NCBI RefSeq assembly: GCF_002101775.1
Contig: NZ_LQPI01000076.1
Span: 1 to 37,221 of the forward strand
Source of the DNA: Mycolicibacter nonchromogenicus
Lineage (GTDB): Bacteria; Actinomycetota; Actinomycetes; Mycobacteriales; Mycobacteriaceae
Length of the DNA: 37,221 nt
Reading direction: 5' to 3'
The notes beneath the pieces are model-generated. The model was not told where the DNA came from. It saw only the letters and a list, made by a program, of their open reading frames with translations, and made no database searches. The position numbers were made by a program, and so were the translations under genes. Shown here one piece after another: positions 1 to 8,137 of the stretch; the first letter of the stretch is position 1, and every line of letters begins with the position of its first letter.

Positions 1-32
1 GCTCGGGGCGGCTCGGGGGGAGGGGCACCGCG

Positions 33-3000
33 TCAGCGGGGCTTGGCCAGCGGGAACGGCAGGGTGTCGCGGATGCTGTGGCCGGTGATCAGCATGACCA
101 CGCGATCCACGCCCATGCCCAACCCGCCGGTCGGCGGCATCGCGTACTCCATGGCCTGCAGGAAGTCCTCGTCGAGCTCCATGGCCTCGGGATCGCCGCC
201 GGCGGCCAGCAGCGACTGCTGATGCAGCCGGCGGCGCTGCTCCACGGGATCGGTGAGCTCGCTGTAGGCAGTGCCCAGCTCCACGCCCCACGCCACCAGG
301 TCCCACCGCTCGGCCACCCCCGGCTTGCTGCGGTGCGGCCGGGTCAGCGGCGACACCGAGGTGGGGAAGTCGGTGTAGAACGTGGGTTCCTGCGTGCGGG
401 CCTCCACCAGGTGCTCGTAGAGTTCGAGCACCACCGCCCCAGCATCCCACTGCCGCAGGTAGTGGACACCGGCGCGGTCGCACAGCCGGCGCAGGGTGGC
501 CAGGTCGGTGCCGGCGTCGATCTGCTCGCCCAGCGCGTCGGAGACCGCGTCGTGCACAGTGCGCACCGGCCACCGCCCGGAGATGTCCACCGGTTCGAGC
601 GTGTCGCCGGCCCCCGGGCGCATCACCACCGGGGCGCCGTTGGCCGCCACCGCGGCGTTCTGGATCAGTTCGCGTGCCCCGTCGATCCAGGCCAGGTAGT
701 CGCCGTGGGCCTGGTAGGCCTCCAGCAGGGTGAACTCCGGGTTGTGGCTGAAGTCCACGCCCTCGTTGCGGAATGCCCGGCCCAGCTCGAACACCCGCTC
801 CACGCCGCCCACGCACAGTCGCTTGAGGTAGAGCTCCGGGGCGATCCGCAGATACAGATCCAGGTCGTAGGCGTTGATGTGCGTGACGAACGGGCGCGCG
901 TTGGCCCCGCCGTGCAGCTGCTGCAGGATCGGGGTCTCGACCTCCAGAAAGCCCTTGGCGAACAGGGTGTCCCGCAGCGAGCGCAGCACATTGCTGCGGG
1001 CGGTGATCAGCTCACGCGCCTCACGGTTGATGGCCAGATCCACATACCGGGTCCGCACCCGGGCCTCGGGGTCGGTCAGGCCCTTCCATTTGTCGGGCAG
1101 CGGGCGCAGGCATTTGCCCAGCAGCCGCCACCGCGTCACCAGCAGCGACGGGGTTCCGTTGCGGCTGCGCCCCATCCGGCCGGTCGCCTCGACCAGGTCA
1201 CCGAGATCGATTCCGGCGTTGAAGTCCGCGGCGCGCGCCTCGGTGCCGGCCTGGGCGAGCACCGAATTGTCGAGCAGCAGTTGCAGCTCACCGGACCAGT
1301 CGCGCAGCTGGGCGAAGAGCACGCCGCCGTAGTCGCGCATGCGCAACACCCGCCCGGCCACCGACACCCCCTCGGCGCCGGAGGCCAGGGCCTGGGCCAC
1401 GCTGTGGCTGGGCGGGTCACCCACCGGGTAGGCGTCGACGCCGCTGTCCTGCAACGACTTCAGCTTGGCCATCCGGACCCGGACCTGCTCGGGAAGCCGG
1501 GGCAGCGTCTCGTCGGGCTCACTGAACTCCCCGGCGACCAGGTCGGGGGCGGACCCGTCACTGTGCAGCCGGCCGGAGGCGGCCACCGTCGCCGGCACCG
1601 CGGAGTGGTGTCCGGTGTGCTGTTTGTTGCGCCGCGAGAAGGGCAGCACCAGAAAGCCTTCGGCGATCACCGAGGCCACCCCGACCCGGGGGATCAGCCG
1701 GGCGTCCTCGTAGCAGGCGTAGCGCGGCACCCACTCCGGCCGGTACTTCATGTTCGACCGGTACAGCGTCTCCAGCTGCCACCAGCGGGAGAAGAACATC
1801 AGCAGCCGGCGCCACAGTCGCAGCACCGGCCCGGCGCCCAGCTGCGCGCCCTGCTCGAAGGCGGCCCGGAACATCGCGAAGTTCAACGAGATCCGGTTGA
1901 CGCCGATGGTGGCGGCCTGCAGCGCCAGTTCGCTGACCATCAGTTCGATGGTGCCGTTGGGGGACTGCGGGGACCGGCGCATCAGGTCCAGCGACACCCC
2001 GCTGCGTCCCCACGGCACCAGCGACAGCATGGCCACCACCTCGCCGCCCTGGGAGCCATCTTCGCCGCGCACCGCCTCGACCAGCAGACAGTCGGCGTCG
2101 GCCGGGTCACCGAGGCGGCCCAGCGCCATGGAGAAACCACGCTCGGACTCGGTGTCGCGCCAGGCGTCGGCGCGTTCGATGATCCGCGCCATCTCCTCGG
2201 TCCCGATGTCGCCGTGCCGGCGCATCCGCACCGTCAGACCCGAGCGGCGGGCCCGGGTGACCGCCTGGCGCACCGCGCGCATGTCCGGGCCGGACAGTTT
2301 GAACTCCGAGGGCCGCAGGATCGCCTCGTCGCCCAGTTCCAGGGCGTTCAGGCCGGCGTCGCGGAAGGCCTGCGCACCCGCGTAGCTGGCACCCATCACG
2401 GCGGGCGCCCAGCCGTACTCCTCGCAGAGCCGCAGCCAGGTGTCGATGGCCTGCGGCCAGGCCCGCGGGTCGCCCACCGGATCGCCGCTGGCCAGACAGA
2501 CGCCCACCTCCACCCGGTAGGTGACGGCGGCGCGGCCGCTGGGGGCGAACACCACCGACTTGTCGCGGCGGGTGGCGAAGTAGCCCAGCGAGTCGTTCTG
2601 GCCGTACTGCTCGAGCAGCCCGCGGATGGCCGACTCGTCCTGGCCGGTGAGGGCGTTGTCGGCGCGCTGGGACAGAAACAGCACGATCGCCGCGACGATC
2701 AGGGCCAGCGCCCCGAGCAGCCCGCACAGCGCTTTGAGTCCGAACTCCGGCTTGCCGGGGAACAGGTCCGGCTCGAGCAGGCCGAAGCCGACCACCCGGT
2801 TCACCACGTAGGGCAGCCGCAACGGCCGCGACACCGAGCCGGGCAGCAGCTCGATGAGCGCCCAGCACAGCAGGATCGCCACCGCCCAGCCGGCGAGCAG
2901 CGTCGCGGTGGACCGCAGCAGTGCTCCGCGCCGCACCTTGGCCCAGAACTGGCCGCGGGCCGCCACCAGCACCACGATCGCGACCACGTGCAGTGCCAGG

Positions 3001-3371
3001 CCCGCGACGCCGCTGATCACCTGGACCCGATCGGAGGTGTCCGACAGCAGCCGGCCGGCGTTCCAGGCGCCGGCGACCACCAGGTTGGCGATCAACAGCC
3101 ACCAGGCGATGCGCTTGTGCGCGTTGAGCGCGGCGGCCAGCAGGGCCAGCACGAATGCCCAGGCCAGGCTGGTGTCGGGGAAGTTGAACAGGTACTTGTC
3201 GATGAATTCGCGCGGCACCCGGATGACCCAGCGGATCACCGGTGACAGGCTCGCCAGCAGCGACAGCGTGGCGGCGATACCGACGATCCAGGCGGCCGCG
3301 GTGGGAACCCAGTGCAACCGGGTCGTCGCACGGTCGCGTGAACGCGGCACCGGCGGCACAGTCAACGTCAT
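33..3371 (-). CDS. lysX: LysX: lysyl-phosphatidylglycerol synthase fused to lysyl-tRNA synthetase
   Basis: Bifunctional membrane protein of 1112 residues. It charges tRNA-Lys and transfers the lysine to phosphatidylglycerol; in M. tuberculosis LysX this gives resistance to cationic peptides. Six hydrophobic segments lie at about 25-47, 68-83, 88-103, 118-138, 155-176 and 211-233. An MprF-type DUF2156 transferase domain follows (about 240-580), then an OB-fold anticodon-binding domain (about 665-755) and a class II LysRS core. Motif 2 is seen as FRNEGVDFSHNPEFTLLEAY and motif 3 as GLGMGVDRVVML near the C-terminus. It is shorter at the N-terminus than H37Rv LysX (about 1172 residues). No Shine-Dalgarno precedes this ATG, and a TATTCT -10-like hexamer lies only a few bases upstream, so the mRNA may be leaderless. 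It is divergent from infC. Confidence 0.95.
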   Translation of the reverse strand: MTLTVPPVPRSRDRATTRLHWVPTAAAWIVGIAATLSLLASLSPVIRWVIRVPREFIDKYLFNFPDTSLAWAFVLALLAAALNAHKRIAWWLLIANLVVAGAWNAGRLLSDTSDRVQVISGVAGLALHVVAIVVLVAARGQFWAKVRRGALLRSTATLLAGWAVAILLCWALIELLPGSVSRPLRLPYVVNRVVGFGLLEPDLFPGKPEFGLKALCGLLGALALIVAAIVLFLSQRADNALTGQDESAIRGLLEQYGQNDSLGYFATRRDKSVVFAPSGRAAVTYRVEVGVCLASGDPVGDPRAWPQAIDTWLRLCEEYGWAPAVMGASYAGAQAFRDAGLNALELGDEAILRPSEFKLSGPDMRAVRQAVTRARRSGLTVRMRRHGDIGTEEMARIIERADAWRDTESERGFSMALGRLGDPADADCLLVEAVRGEDGSQGGEVVAMLSLVPWGRSGVSLDLMRRSPQSPNGTIELMVSELALQAATIGVNRISLNFAMFRAAFEQGAQLGAGPVLRLWRRLLMFFSRWWQLETLYRSNMKYRPEWVPRYACYEDARLIPRVGVASVIAEGFLVLPFSRRNKQHTGHHSAVPATVAASGRLHSDGSAPDLVAGEFSEPDETLPRLPEQVRVRMAKLKSLQDSGVDAYPVGDPPSHSVAQALASGAEGVSVAGRVLRMRDYGGVLFAQLRDWSGELQLLLDNSVLAQAGTEARAADFNAGIDLGDLVEATGRMGRSRNGTPSLLVTRWRLLGKCLRPLPDKWKGLTDPEARVRTRYVDLAINREARELITARSNVLRSLRDTLFAKGFLEVETPILQQLHGGANARPFVTHINAYDLDLYLRIAPELYLKRLCVGGVERVFELGRAFRNEGVDFSHNPEFTLLEAYQAHGDYLAWIDGARELIQNAAVAANGAPVVMRPGAGDTLEPVDISGRWPVRTVHDAVSDALGEQIDAGTDLATLRRLCDRAGVHYLRQWDAGAVVLELYEHLVEARTQEPTFYTDFPTSVSPLTRPHRSKPGVAERWDLVAWGVELGTAYSELTDPVEQRRRLHQQSLLAAGGDPEAMELDEDFLQAMEYAMPPTGGLGMGVDRVVMLITGHSIRDTLPFPLAKPR

Positions 3372-3379
3372 AAGCAGGG

Positions 3380-3385
3380 AGAATA
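3380..3385 (-). promoter_or_regulatory. Candidate lysX -10 element (leaderless or near-leaderless)
   Basis: On the minus strand TATTCT (a TANNNT -10) ends 8 bases before the lysX ATG, so transcription would begin within about 2 bases of the start codon. No ribosome-binding site is visible, which fits a leaderless mRNA, a class common in mycobacteria. No good -35 hexamer is seen. Confidence 0.35.
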
Positions 3386-3460
3386 AGCAGAAAAGCCGCG
3401 AAAAACGTGTGAGGCTGCGCCGGTGGGCGTGCTCGCCGGGACGAAGAAGTCCTGAACTGC

Positions 3461-3469
3461 TGCTAGACT
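3461..3469 (+). promoter_or_regulatory. Candidate infC operon promoter, extended -10
   Basis: TGCTAGACT is an extended -10 (TGN followed by TAGACT). The -35 region about 17 bases upstream is poor, as is usual for extended -10 promoters. It would give a 5' leader of about 270 bases before infC that contains the hairpins at 3570-3591, 3613-3626 and 3645-3670. Confidence 0.45.
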
Positions 3470-3569
3470 CTGACCTGCGACCGTCCCGGCGTCAGCCAGG
3501 ACAGCAAGTGGAGTTCCCTCCCACCACTCGCCGACGGAGCAATCCGAAACCAGGCGCAGTGGTCCGGTC

Positions 3570-3626
3570 GCAGGCGGTCCAGGCCGCCTGCTCTGCGTGA
3601 TTGCGCAGACGGCTGATGGTCATCAG
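3570..3626 (+). promoter_or_regulatory. Structured infC leader: two hairpins before the terminator
   Basis: 3570-3577 (GCAGGCGG) pairs perfectly with 3584-3591 (CCGCCTGC) across a 6-base loop. 3613-3617 (CTGAT) pairs with 3622-3626 (ATCAG) across a 4-base loop. Both are in the putative leader of infC-rpmI-rplT and may be alternatives to, or partners of, the terminator that follows. No similarity to a named riboswitch was recognised. Confidence 0.45.
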
Positions 3627-3644
3627 TCGTGATCGGTCGGTATG

Positions 3645-3670
3645 GGCCCTGCTTCGTGCAGGGCCTTTTT
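3645..3670 (+). terminator. Intrinsic terminator or attenuator upstream of infC
   Basis: GGCCCTGC (3645-3652) and GCAGGGCC (3658-3665) form a perfect 8-bp GC-rich stem with a TTCGT loop, followed at once by TTTTT (3666-3670). This is a textbook Rho-independent terminator. It sits 79 bases upstream of the infC start on the coding strand, so it probably attenuates the IF3/L35/L20 operon. Confidence 0.8.
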
Positions 3671-3749
3671 GCTGGTGGGCAGGGTCAGCGCCGCTGCGTC
3701 CGGACGAGCACTGCGGCGGCCGCGACCGAAGACTACCCAAGGAGGTCCC

Positions 3750-4367
<618 letters not shown>

Positions 4368-4393
4368 AAACCCGACACCAGAACTGAGGAAAC

Positions 4394-4588
4394 ATGCCTA
4401 AGGCGAAAACCCACAGCGGCGCTTCGAAGCGGTTCCGTCGCACCGGAACCGGCAAGATCGTCCGGCAGAAGGCCAACGCTCGCCACCTGCTCGAGCACAA
4501 GCCGAGCACCCGCACCCGTCGTCTGGCCGGCCGCACCGAAGTTGCCGCCGCCGACACCAAGCGCGTCAACGCGATGCTGAAGGGCTAA
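4394..4588 (+). CDS. rpmI: 50S ribosomal protein L35
   Basis: 64 residues, the same length as the H37Rv protein. It is very basic, with the L35 opening MPKAKTHSGASKRFRRTG and the HLLEHKPSTRTRRL segment in the middle. It is a component of the large ribosomal subunit. The ATG has GAGGAAAC just upstream. It lies 26 bases after infC and 55 bases before rplT, the conserved infC-rpmI-rplT order, so the three are probably co-transcribed and controlled by the leader attenuator. Confidence 0.97.
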   Translation: MPKAKTHSGASKRFRRTGTGKIVRQKANARHLLEHKPSTRTRRLAGRTEVAAADTKRVNAMLKG

Positions 4589-4643
4589 TACGCCGCCTTC
4601 GCACCGCACACCCCCTTACGCCCAACGAGAGTAGGAACATCCC

Positions 4644-5033
4644 ATGGCACGCGTGAAGCGCGCAGTCAACGCCCAGAAGAAGCGCCGTACAGTCCTGAAG
4701 GCGTCCAAGGGTTACCGTGGCCAGCGGTCGCGGCTGTACCGCAAGGCCAAAGAGCAGCAACTGCACTCCCTGACCTACGCCTACCGGGACCGTCGTGCCC
4801 GCAAGGGTGAGTTCCGCAAGCTGTGGATCTCCCGCATCAACGCGGCGGCCCGCGCCAACGACATCACCTACAACCGGCTGATCCAGGGCCTCAAGGCCGC
4901 CGGTGTCGAGGTCGACCGCAAGAACCTCGCCGAGATCGCCGTCAGCGACGCGGCCGCCTTCACCGCGCTGGTCGAGGTCGCTCGGGCCGCGCTGCCCGAG
5001 GATGTCAACGCGCCTTCCGGCGAGGCTGCCTGA
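4644..5033 (+). CDS. rplT: 50S ribosomal protein L20
   Basis: 129 residues, the family's usual actinobacterial length. The basic N-terminal helix (MARVKRAVNAQKKRRTVLK, then KGYRGQRSRLYRKAKEQ) threads into 23S rRNA and is needed early in 50S assembly. The globular domain contains LWISRINAAARANDITYNRL. In other bacteria L20 represses this operon by binding its own leader; whether that happens here is not known. A GTAGGAAC ribosome-binding site precedes the ATG. tsnR follows 14 bases downstream. Confidence 0.97.
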   Translation: MARVKRAVNAQKKRRTVLKASKGYRGQRSRLYRKAKEQQLHSLTYAYRDRRARKGEFRKLWISRINAAARANDITYNRLIQGLKAAGVEVDRKNLAEIAVSDAAAFTALVEVARAALPEDVNAPSGEAA

Positions 5034-5047
5034 CCCGAACCGAGCCG

Positions 5048-5830
5048 ATGCTGACCGAACGTTCGGCCCGGGTGGCCGCGGCGGTCAAGCTGCATCGGCA
5101 CGTGGCCAGGAAGCGCGAACAGCGCTTCCTGGCCGAAGGGCCCAATCTGATCGAGGCCGCCATCGGGCGCGGCCTGGTTCTTGAGGTCTTCGCCACCGAG
5201 TCGGCGGCGCAACGTCATCACGATCTGCTGGCCGCCGCGCGGGTACCGGTCCATCTGGTCACCGACCGTGCGGCAAAGGCCTTGTCGGACACCGTCACTC
5301 CGGCCGGGTTGGTCGCGGTGTGCGCGCACGCCGAAGCGGATCTGCACACCGCACTGGCCGGCGCCCCGCGACTGGTGGCGGTGGCCGTGGGCATCGGCGA
5401 GCCCGGTAACGCCGGCACCCTGATCCGCATCGCGGATGCCACCGGTGCCGACCTGGTGGTGCTGACCGGCAACAGCGTCGACCCCTACAACGGCAAATGC
5501 CTGCGCTCGTCCGCGGGCAGCATCTTCAACGTCCCGGTGGTGGTGTCGCCCGACACCGATGCGGTGCTCACCGCGTTGGGGGAGGCGGGCCTGCAGGTGC
5601 TGGCGACGGCCCTCGACGGCGAACTGAGCCTCGACGACGCCGACCCGGTGCTGACCGCGCCCACCGCATGGCTGTTCGGCCCGGAGGCCCAGGGATTACC
5701 GGCCGAGGCCGCGGCGGCCGCCGACCATCGGCTGCATATCCCGATGGCAGGCGGCGCGGAGAGCTTCAATGTTGCTGCGGCAGCAGCGATCTGCCTTTAC
5801 CAGAGCTCGCGAGCCCAGCGACGGGCTTAG
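5048..5830 (+). CDS. tsnR: TrmH/SpoU-family rRNA 2'-O-methyltransferase (TsnR-like)
   Basis: 260 residues, equal to H37Rv Rv1644. It is a SPOUT-class RNA methyltransferase with an N-terminal RNA-substrate-binding domain (KREQRFLAEGPNLIEAAI) and a C-terminal knotted SAM-binding domain. The three SpoU motifs are visible: VAVGIGEPGNAGTLIRIADA (motif 1, with the catalytic Asn-Xaa-Gly-Thr-Xaa-Arg), WLFGPEAQGLP (motif 2) and HIPMAGGAESFNVAAAAAI (motif 3). The ATG at 5048 is the first in frame after rplT, and the gene is probably the last of the infC operon. Despite the name shared with thiostrepton-resistance enzymes, its exact rRNA or tRNA target cannot be read from the sequence. Its stop overlaps the convergent next gene by 3 bases. 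Confidence 0.9.
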   Translation: MLTERSARVAAAVKLHRHVARKREQRFLAEGPNLIEAAIGRGLVLEVFATESAAQRHHDLLAAARVPVHLVTDRAAKALSDTVTPAGLVAVCAHAEADLHTALAGAPRLVAVAVGIGEPGNAGTLIRIADATGADLVVLTGNSVDPYNGKCLRSSAGSIFNVPVVVSPDTDAVLTALGEAGLQVLATALDGELSLDDADPVLTAPTAWLFGPEAQGLPAEAAAAADHRLHIPMAGGAESFNVAAAAAICLYQSSRAQRRA

Positions 5831-6936
5831 GCCGCCTTGGACTTACGGCGCGGCGCCAGCGGGGTCAGACCGCTGCCGGCGGCCAGCGAGAAGGTGCTGT
5901 GCATCAGCGCACCGGCGCGCTCGACCAGCTTCATGCCCGGGCTGACCGGCGGCACGTAGTGCATCCCGCTGCGGCGGCGCTCCTTGGGCGGTCCGCTGAA
6001 CCACGGGGCTTCGACCGGCGGTGTGTCGCTGGGGATCTTGCCCGCCTCGCGGCGGTATCCGGCCAGCGCGCGCGGGTGCAGCCGGATCTCGTCGGGCACG
6101 AAGCTGAAGGCGATGTGGCTGACCTTGCCCAGCAGCCGGAGCAGCACCTCGTCGCTCTCCGACCAGCGCAGACCGGCCTTCTCGCGCACCGCCGGCTCGA
6201 ACAGTCCGGCCGCCACCCAGCGCTGGGCGGCCAGACCCGGCTTGAACAACTGGTTCCACACCGCGTCCGGCAGGGGGACGAACCACGGCTTGGGGATACG
6301 GATGTTCAAGATGTCGAGCGCGGCCGGCGTCAGCTCCAGCTCCTCTTCACACACCCGGTTCCAGTACTCGACGAAGTCCTCCCAGGACTTCGGCACAGGA
6401 CGCATGCTCATGCCGTACATCCGGTACCACTGCACGTGCTCGTCGAAGAGCTGCCGCTTCTCGGCCAGGGTGAGCCCGCCGTCGAAGTACTCGGCGAGCT
6501 TGATGATCAACATGAAGAAGGTGGCGTGCGCCCAATAGAAGGTGTCGGGGTCCAGCGCGTGGTAGCGACGGCCCTTCTCGTCGGTCCCCTTGATGTCGCG
6601 GTGGTAGTCGCGAATCGAGGCGCCGGTGTGCTGGGCCCGTAGGCCGTCGTAGACCACGCCCATGATCGGGTACACCGAGCGCGTGACGCGCTGCAGGGGC
6701 TCGCTCAGGATGGTGGAGTGGTCGGTGACGCCCGCCCCCAGTCCGGGGTACATGTTCTCGATGGCGCCGATCCAGATGCCCATGATGCCGGTGCGCAGGT
6801 CGCCGAAGTATTTCCAGGTCAGCGACTCGGAGTTCAGCGGCTCGACCGCGGTGGCGGGCTTGGGGGTGACGCTCGGAGCACTTTCCTCGGCGGGCGCAGA
6901 TACCTGCTCTTCGGACGCGGTCGGTGTAACGGTCAT
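5827..6936 (-). CDS. DUF2236 / MpaB-type oxygenase-like protein (Rv1645c family)
   Basis: 369 residues from the ATG preceded by AGAAGGAGA. An in-frame upstream extension of 47 residues was rejected because it lacks this ribosome-binding site and crosses the promoter. Residues 1-35 are low-complexity Thr/Ser/Pro/Ala. The rest matches the DUF2236 family (MpaB, latex-clearing oxygenase fold), which uses haem-type His ligands. Candidate ligands are seen at H103 and H112 (AQHTGASIRDYH) and at H126 and H137 (RYHALDPDTFYWAH). The substrate is unknown. It is the counterpart of Rv1645c; the PE17 gene found next to that gene in H37Rv is absent. It has its own promoter with a palindrome placed as an operator. 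Confidence 0.85.
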   Translation of the reverse strand: MTVTPTASEEQVSAPAEESAPSVTPKPATAVEPLNSESLTWKYFGDLRTGIMGIWIGAIENMYPGLGAGVTDHSTILSEPLQRVTRSVYPIMGVVYDGLRAQHTGASIRDYHRDIKGTDEKGRRYHALDPDTFYWAHATFFMLIIKLAEYFDGGLTLAEKRQLFDEHVQWYRMYGMSMRPVPKSWEDFVEYWNRVCEEELELTPAALDILNIRIPKPWFVPLPDAVWNQLFKPGLAAQRWVAAGLFEPAVREKAGLRWSESDEVLLRLLGKVSHIAFSFVPDEIRLHPRALAGYRREAGKIPSDTPPVEAPWFSGPPKERRRSGMHYVPPVSPGMKLVERAGALMHSTFSLAAGSGLTPLAPRRKSKAA

Positions 6937-6963
6937 CACGTCTCCTTCTCGGAATCTGAAGAC

Positions 6964-6992
6964 ACGATAATTGTGACAACAGCCGTTGTCTA
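6964..6992 (-). promoter_or_regulatory. Promoter of the DUF2236 gene with overlapping palindromic operator
   Basis: On the minus strand TAGACA (6992-6987) and TATCGT (6969-6964) are separated by exactly 17 bases. GACAAC-N4-GTTGTC (6975-6990) is a perfect 6+6 palindrome that covers the -35 and spacer, the usual place for a repressor such as a TetR-family dimer. The 5' leader would be about 20 bases and contains the AGAAGGAGA ribosome-binding site. The regulator is not encoded next to it. Confidence 0.5.
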
Positions 6993-7091
6993 CATTAGTT
7001 GTGGCGTGGCGCGGCAAAACAGCCGAACGTGGGGTGCACCACTGTTGGTGATCGTTGCCGGTGTCGCGCGGCGGCACCTACGCTGAATCGC

Positions 7092-7997
7092 ATGGACCTC
7101 GAGTCGGCCCCTGGGCAGGCCGACGGGCTCGGGGAGGCGGTGGAGATCACCGACCAGCCCAGCACCAACCGCCGGTCAGCGTTCTCCCTGGATGAGGCCG
7201 CTGCCTGGCTGAACCGCACCACCAATGACGTCCGGATAGTCGACCTGGTCCGCCGGGTGCGGCGAGCGTTGCCCGGGGACCCGGAATTCGGCGATCCGCT
7301 GTCCACCGCCGGAGACAGTGGACCGCAGGCCGCCGCGCGGGCGGCCGATCGCCTGATGGGGGACCGCTCCGCGGCCTCCCGTGAAGTGAGCCTGGGCGCG
7401 CTGCAGGTGTGGCAGGCCCTGACCCAGCGGATCTCGCGAGCACCGGGCAATCCGGAGGCGACGCTGGTCTTCACCGACCTGGTCGGCTTCTCCACCTGGT
7501 CGCTGCAGTCCGGCGACGACGCCACCCTGACCCTGCTGCGGCGGGTGTCGCGCGCGATCGAGCCACCGCTGCTGGACGCCGGTGGCCGCATCGTCAAACG
7601 GATGGGCGACGGGCTGATGGCCGTGTTCCGGGATCCGCTGGTGGCCGTCGCCGCGGTGCTTCAGGCACAAGAGGCCATCGGTGAGGTGGAGGTCAACGGT
7701 CACACGCCGCGGATGCGGGCCGGCATCCACACCGGCCGGCCCCAGCGGCTGGCCGACGATTGGCTCGGGGTGGACGTCAATATCGCCGCTCGTGTCATGG
7801 AACGTGCCGTGAAGGGCGGCGTCATCGTTTCCGGGCCGACGTTGGAGCGCATCGATCCGGCCGCCCTGGCGGAGCTGGGGGTGGTTGCCAAGCGCGCGCG
7901 CCGTCAAGTGCTCGCGGCCAAGACCAGCGGCGTCCCGGCGGATCTGACGATGTTCCGTCTCAAGGCAGTTCGCCAGAGCCCCTCCCAAGCCGACTGA
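7092..7997 (+). CDS. Class III adenylate cyclase (Rv1647-like)
   Basis: 301 residues. It makes cAMP from ATP. An N-terminal domain of about 120 residues is followed by a class III cyclase homology domain. The catalytic set is complete: metal-binding D129 (FTDLVGFS) and D173 (KRMGDGLMAVF), adenine-selecting K169 and D228, and transition-state N230 and R234 (DVNIAARV). The Lys/Asp pair predicts ATP rather than GTP as substrate. There is no membrane segment, so it is probably cytosolic and active as a homodimer. The related Rv1647 is described as most active at alkaline pH. The ATG at 7092 has only a weak ribosome-binding site, and an in-frame extension of 31 residues upstream is unconserved in character. 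Confidence 0.88.
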   Translation: MDLESAPGQADGLGEAVEITDQPSTNRRSAFSLDEAAAWLNRTTNDVRIVDLVRRVRRALPGDPEFGDPLSTAGDSGPQAAARAADRLMGDRSAASREVSLGALQVWQALTQRISRAPGNPEATLVFTDLVGFSTWSLQSGDDATLTLLRRVSRAIEPPLLDAGGRIVKRMGDGLMAVFRDPLVAVAAVLQAQEAIGEVEVNGHTPRMRAGIHTGRPQRLADDWLGVDVNIAARVMERAVKGGVIVSGPTLERIDPAALAELGVVAKRARRQVLAAKTSGVPADLTMFRLKAVRQSPSQAD

Positions 7998-8061
7998 CGG
8001 CGTGTCATCAGCCGCCGCGCGGCTCGGCCCGCCACTCACACGAGTGGATGAACCCCGTTCC

Positions 8062-8092
8062 TTGGAATACCCTGCGGTGAGCAAAGTAACTA
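8062..8092 (+). promoter_or_regulatory. Possible promoter of the PGRS gene
   Basis: TTGGAA (8062-8067) and TAACTA (8087-8092) lie 19 bases apart, 27 bases before the AGGAG ribosome-binding site at 8124-8128. The spacing is long and the -10 lacks a final T, so this is only the best candidate in the 140-base gap between the cyclase and the PGRS gene. Confidence 0.25.
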
Positions 8093-8137
8093 TTTGGCCG
8101 GATCACACAGGTCGTCTTTATGCAGGAGCGGGGAATC

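Noticed and set aside
78..3245. Long open frame of 1055 codons on the plus strand opposite lysX
   Set aside because: It is the antisense shadow of lysX in high-GC DNA: His/Gln/Gly/Arg-rich, with no domain, while the minus strand encodes a clear full-length LysX.
6975..6990. KstR-type cholesterol regulon operator
   Set aside because: The palindrome GACAAC-N4-GTTGTC does not match the AAC/GTT arrangement and short spacing of the KstR motif as I know it.
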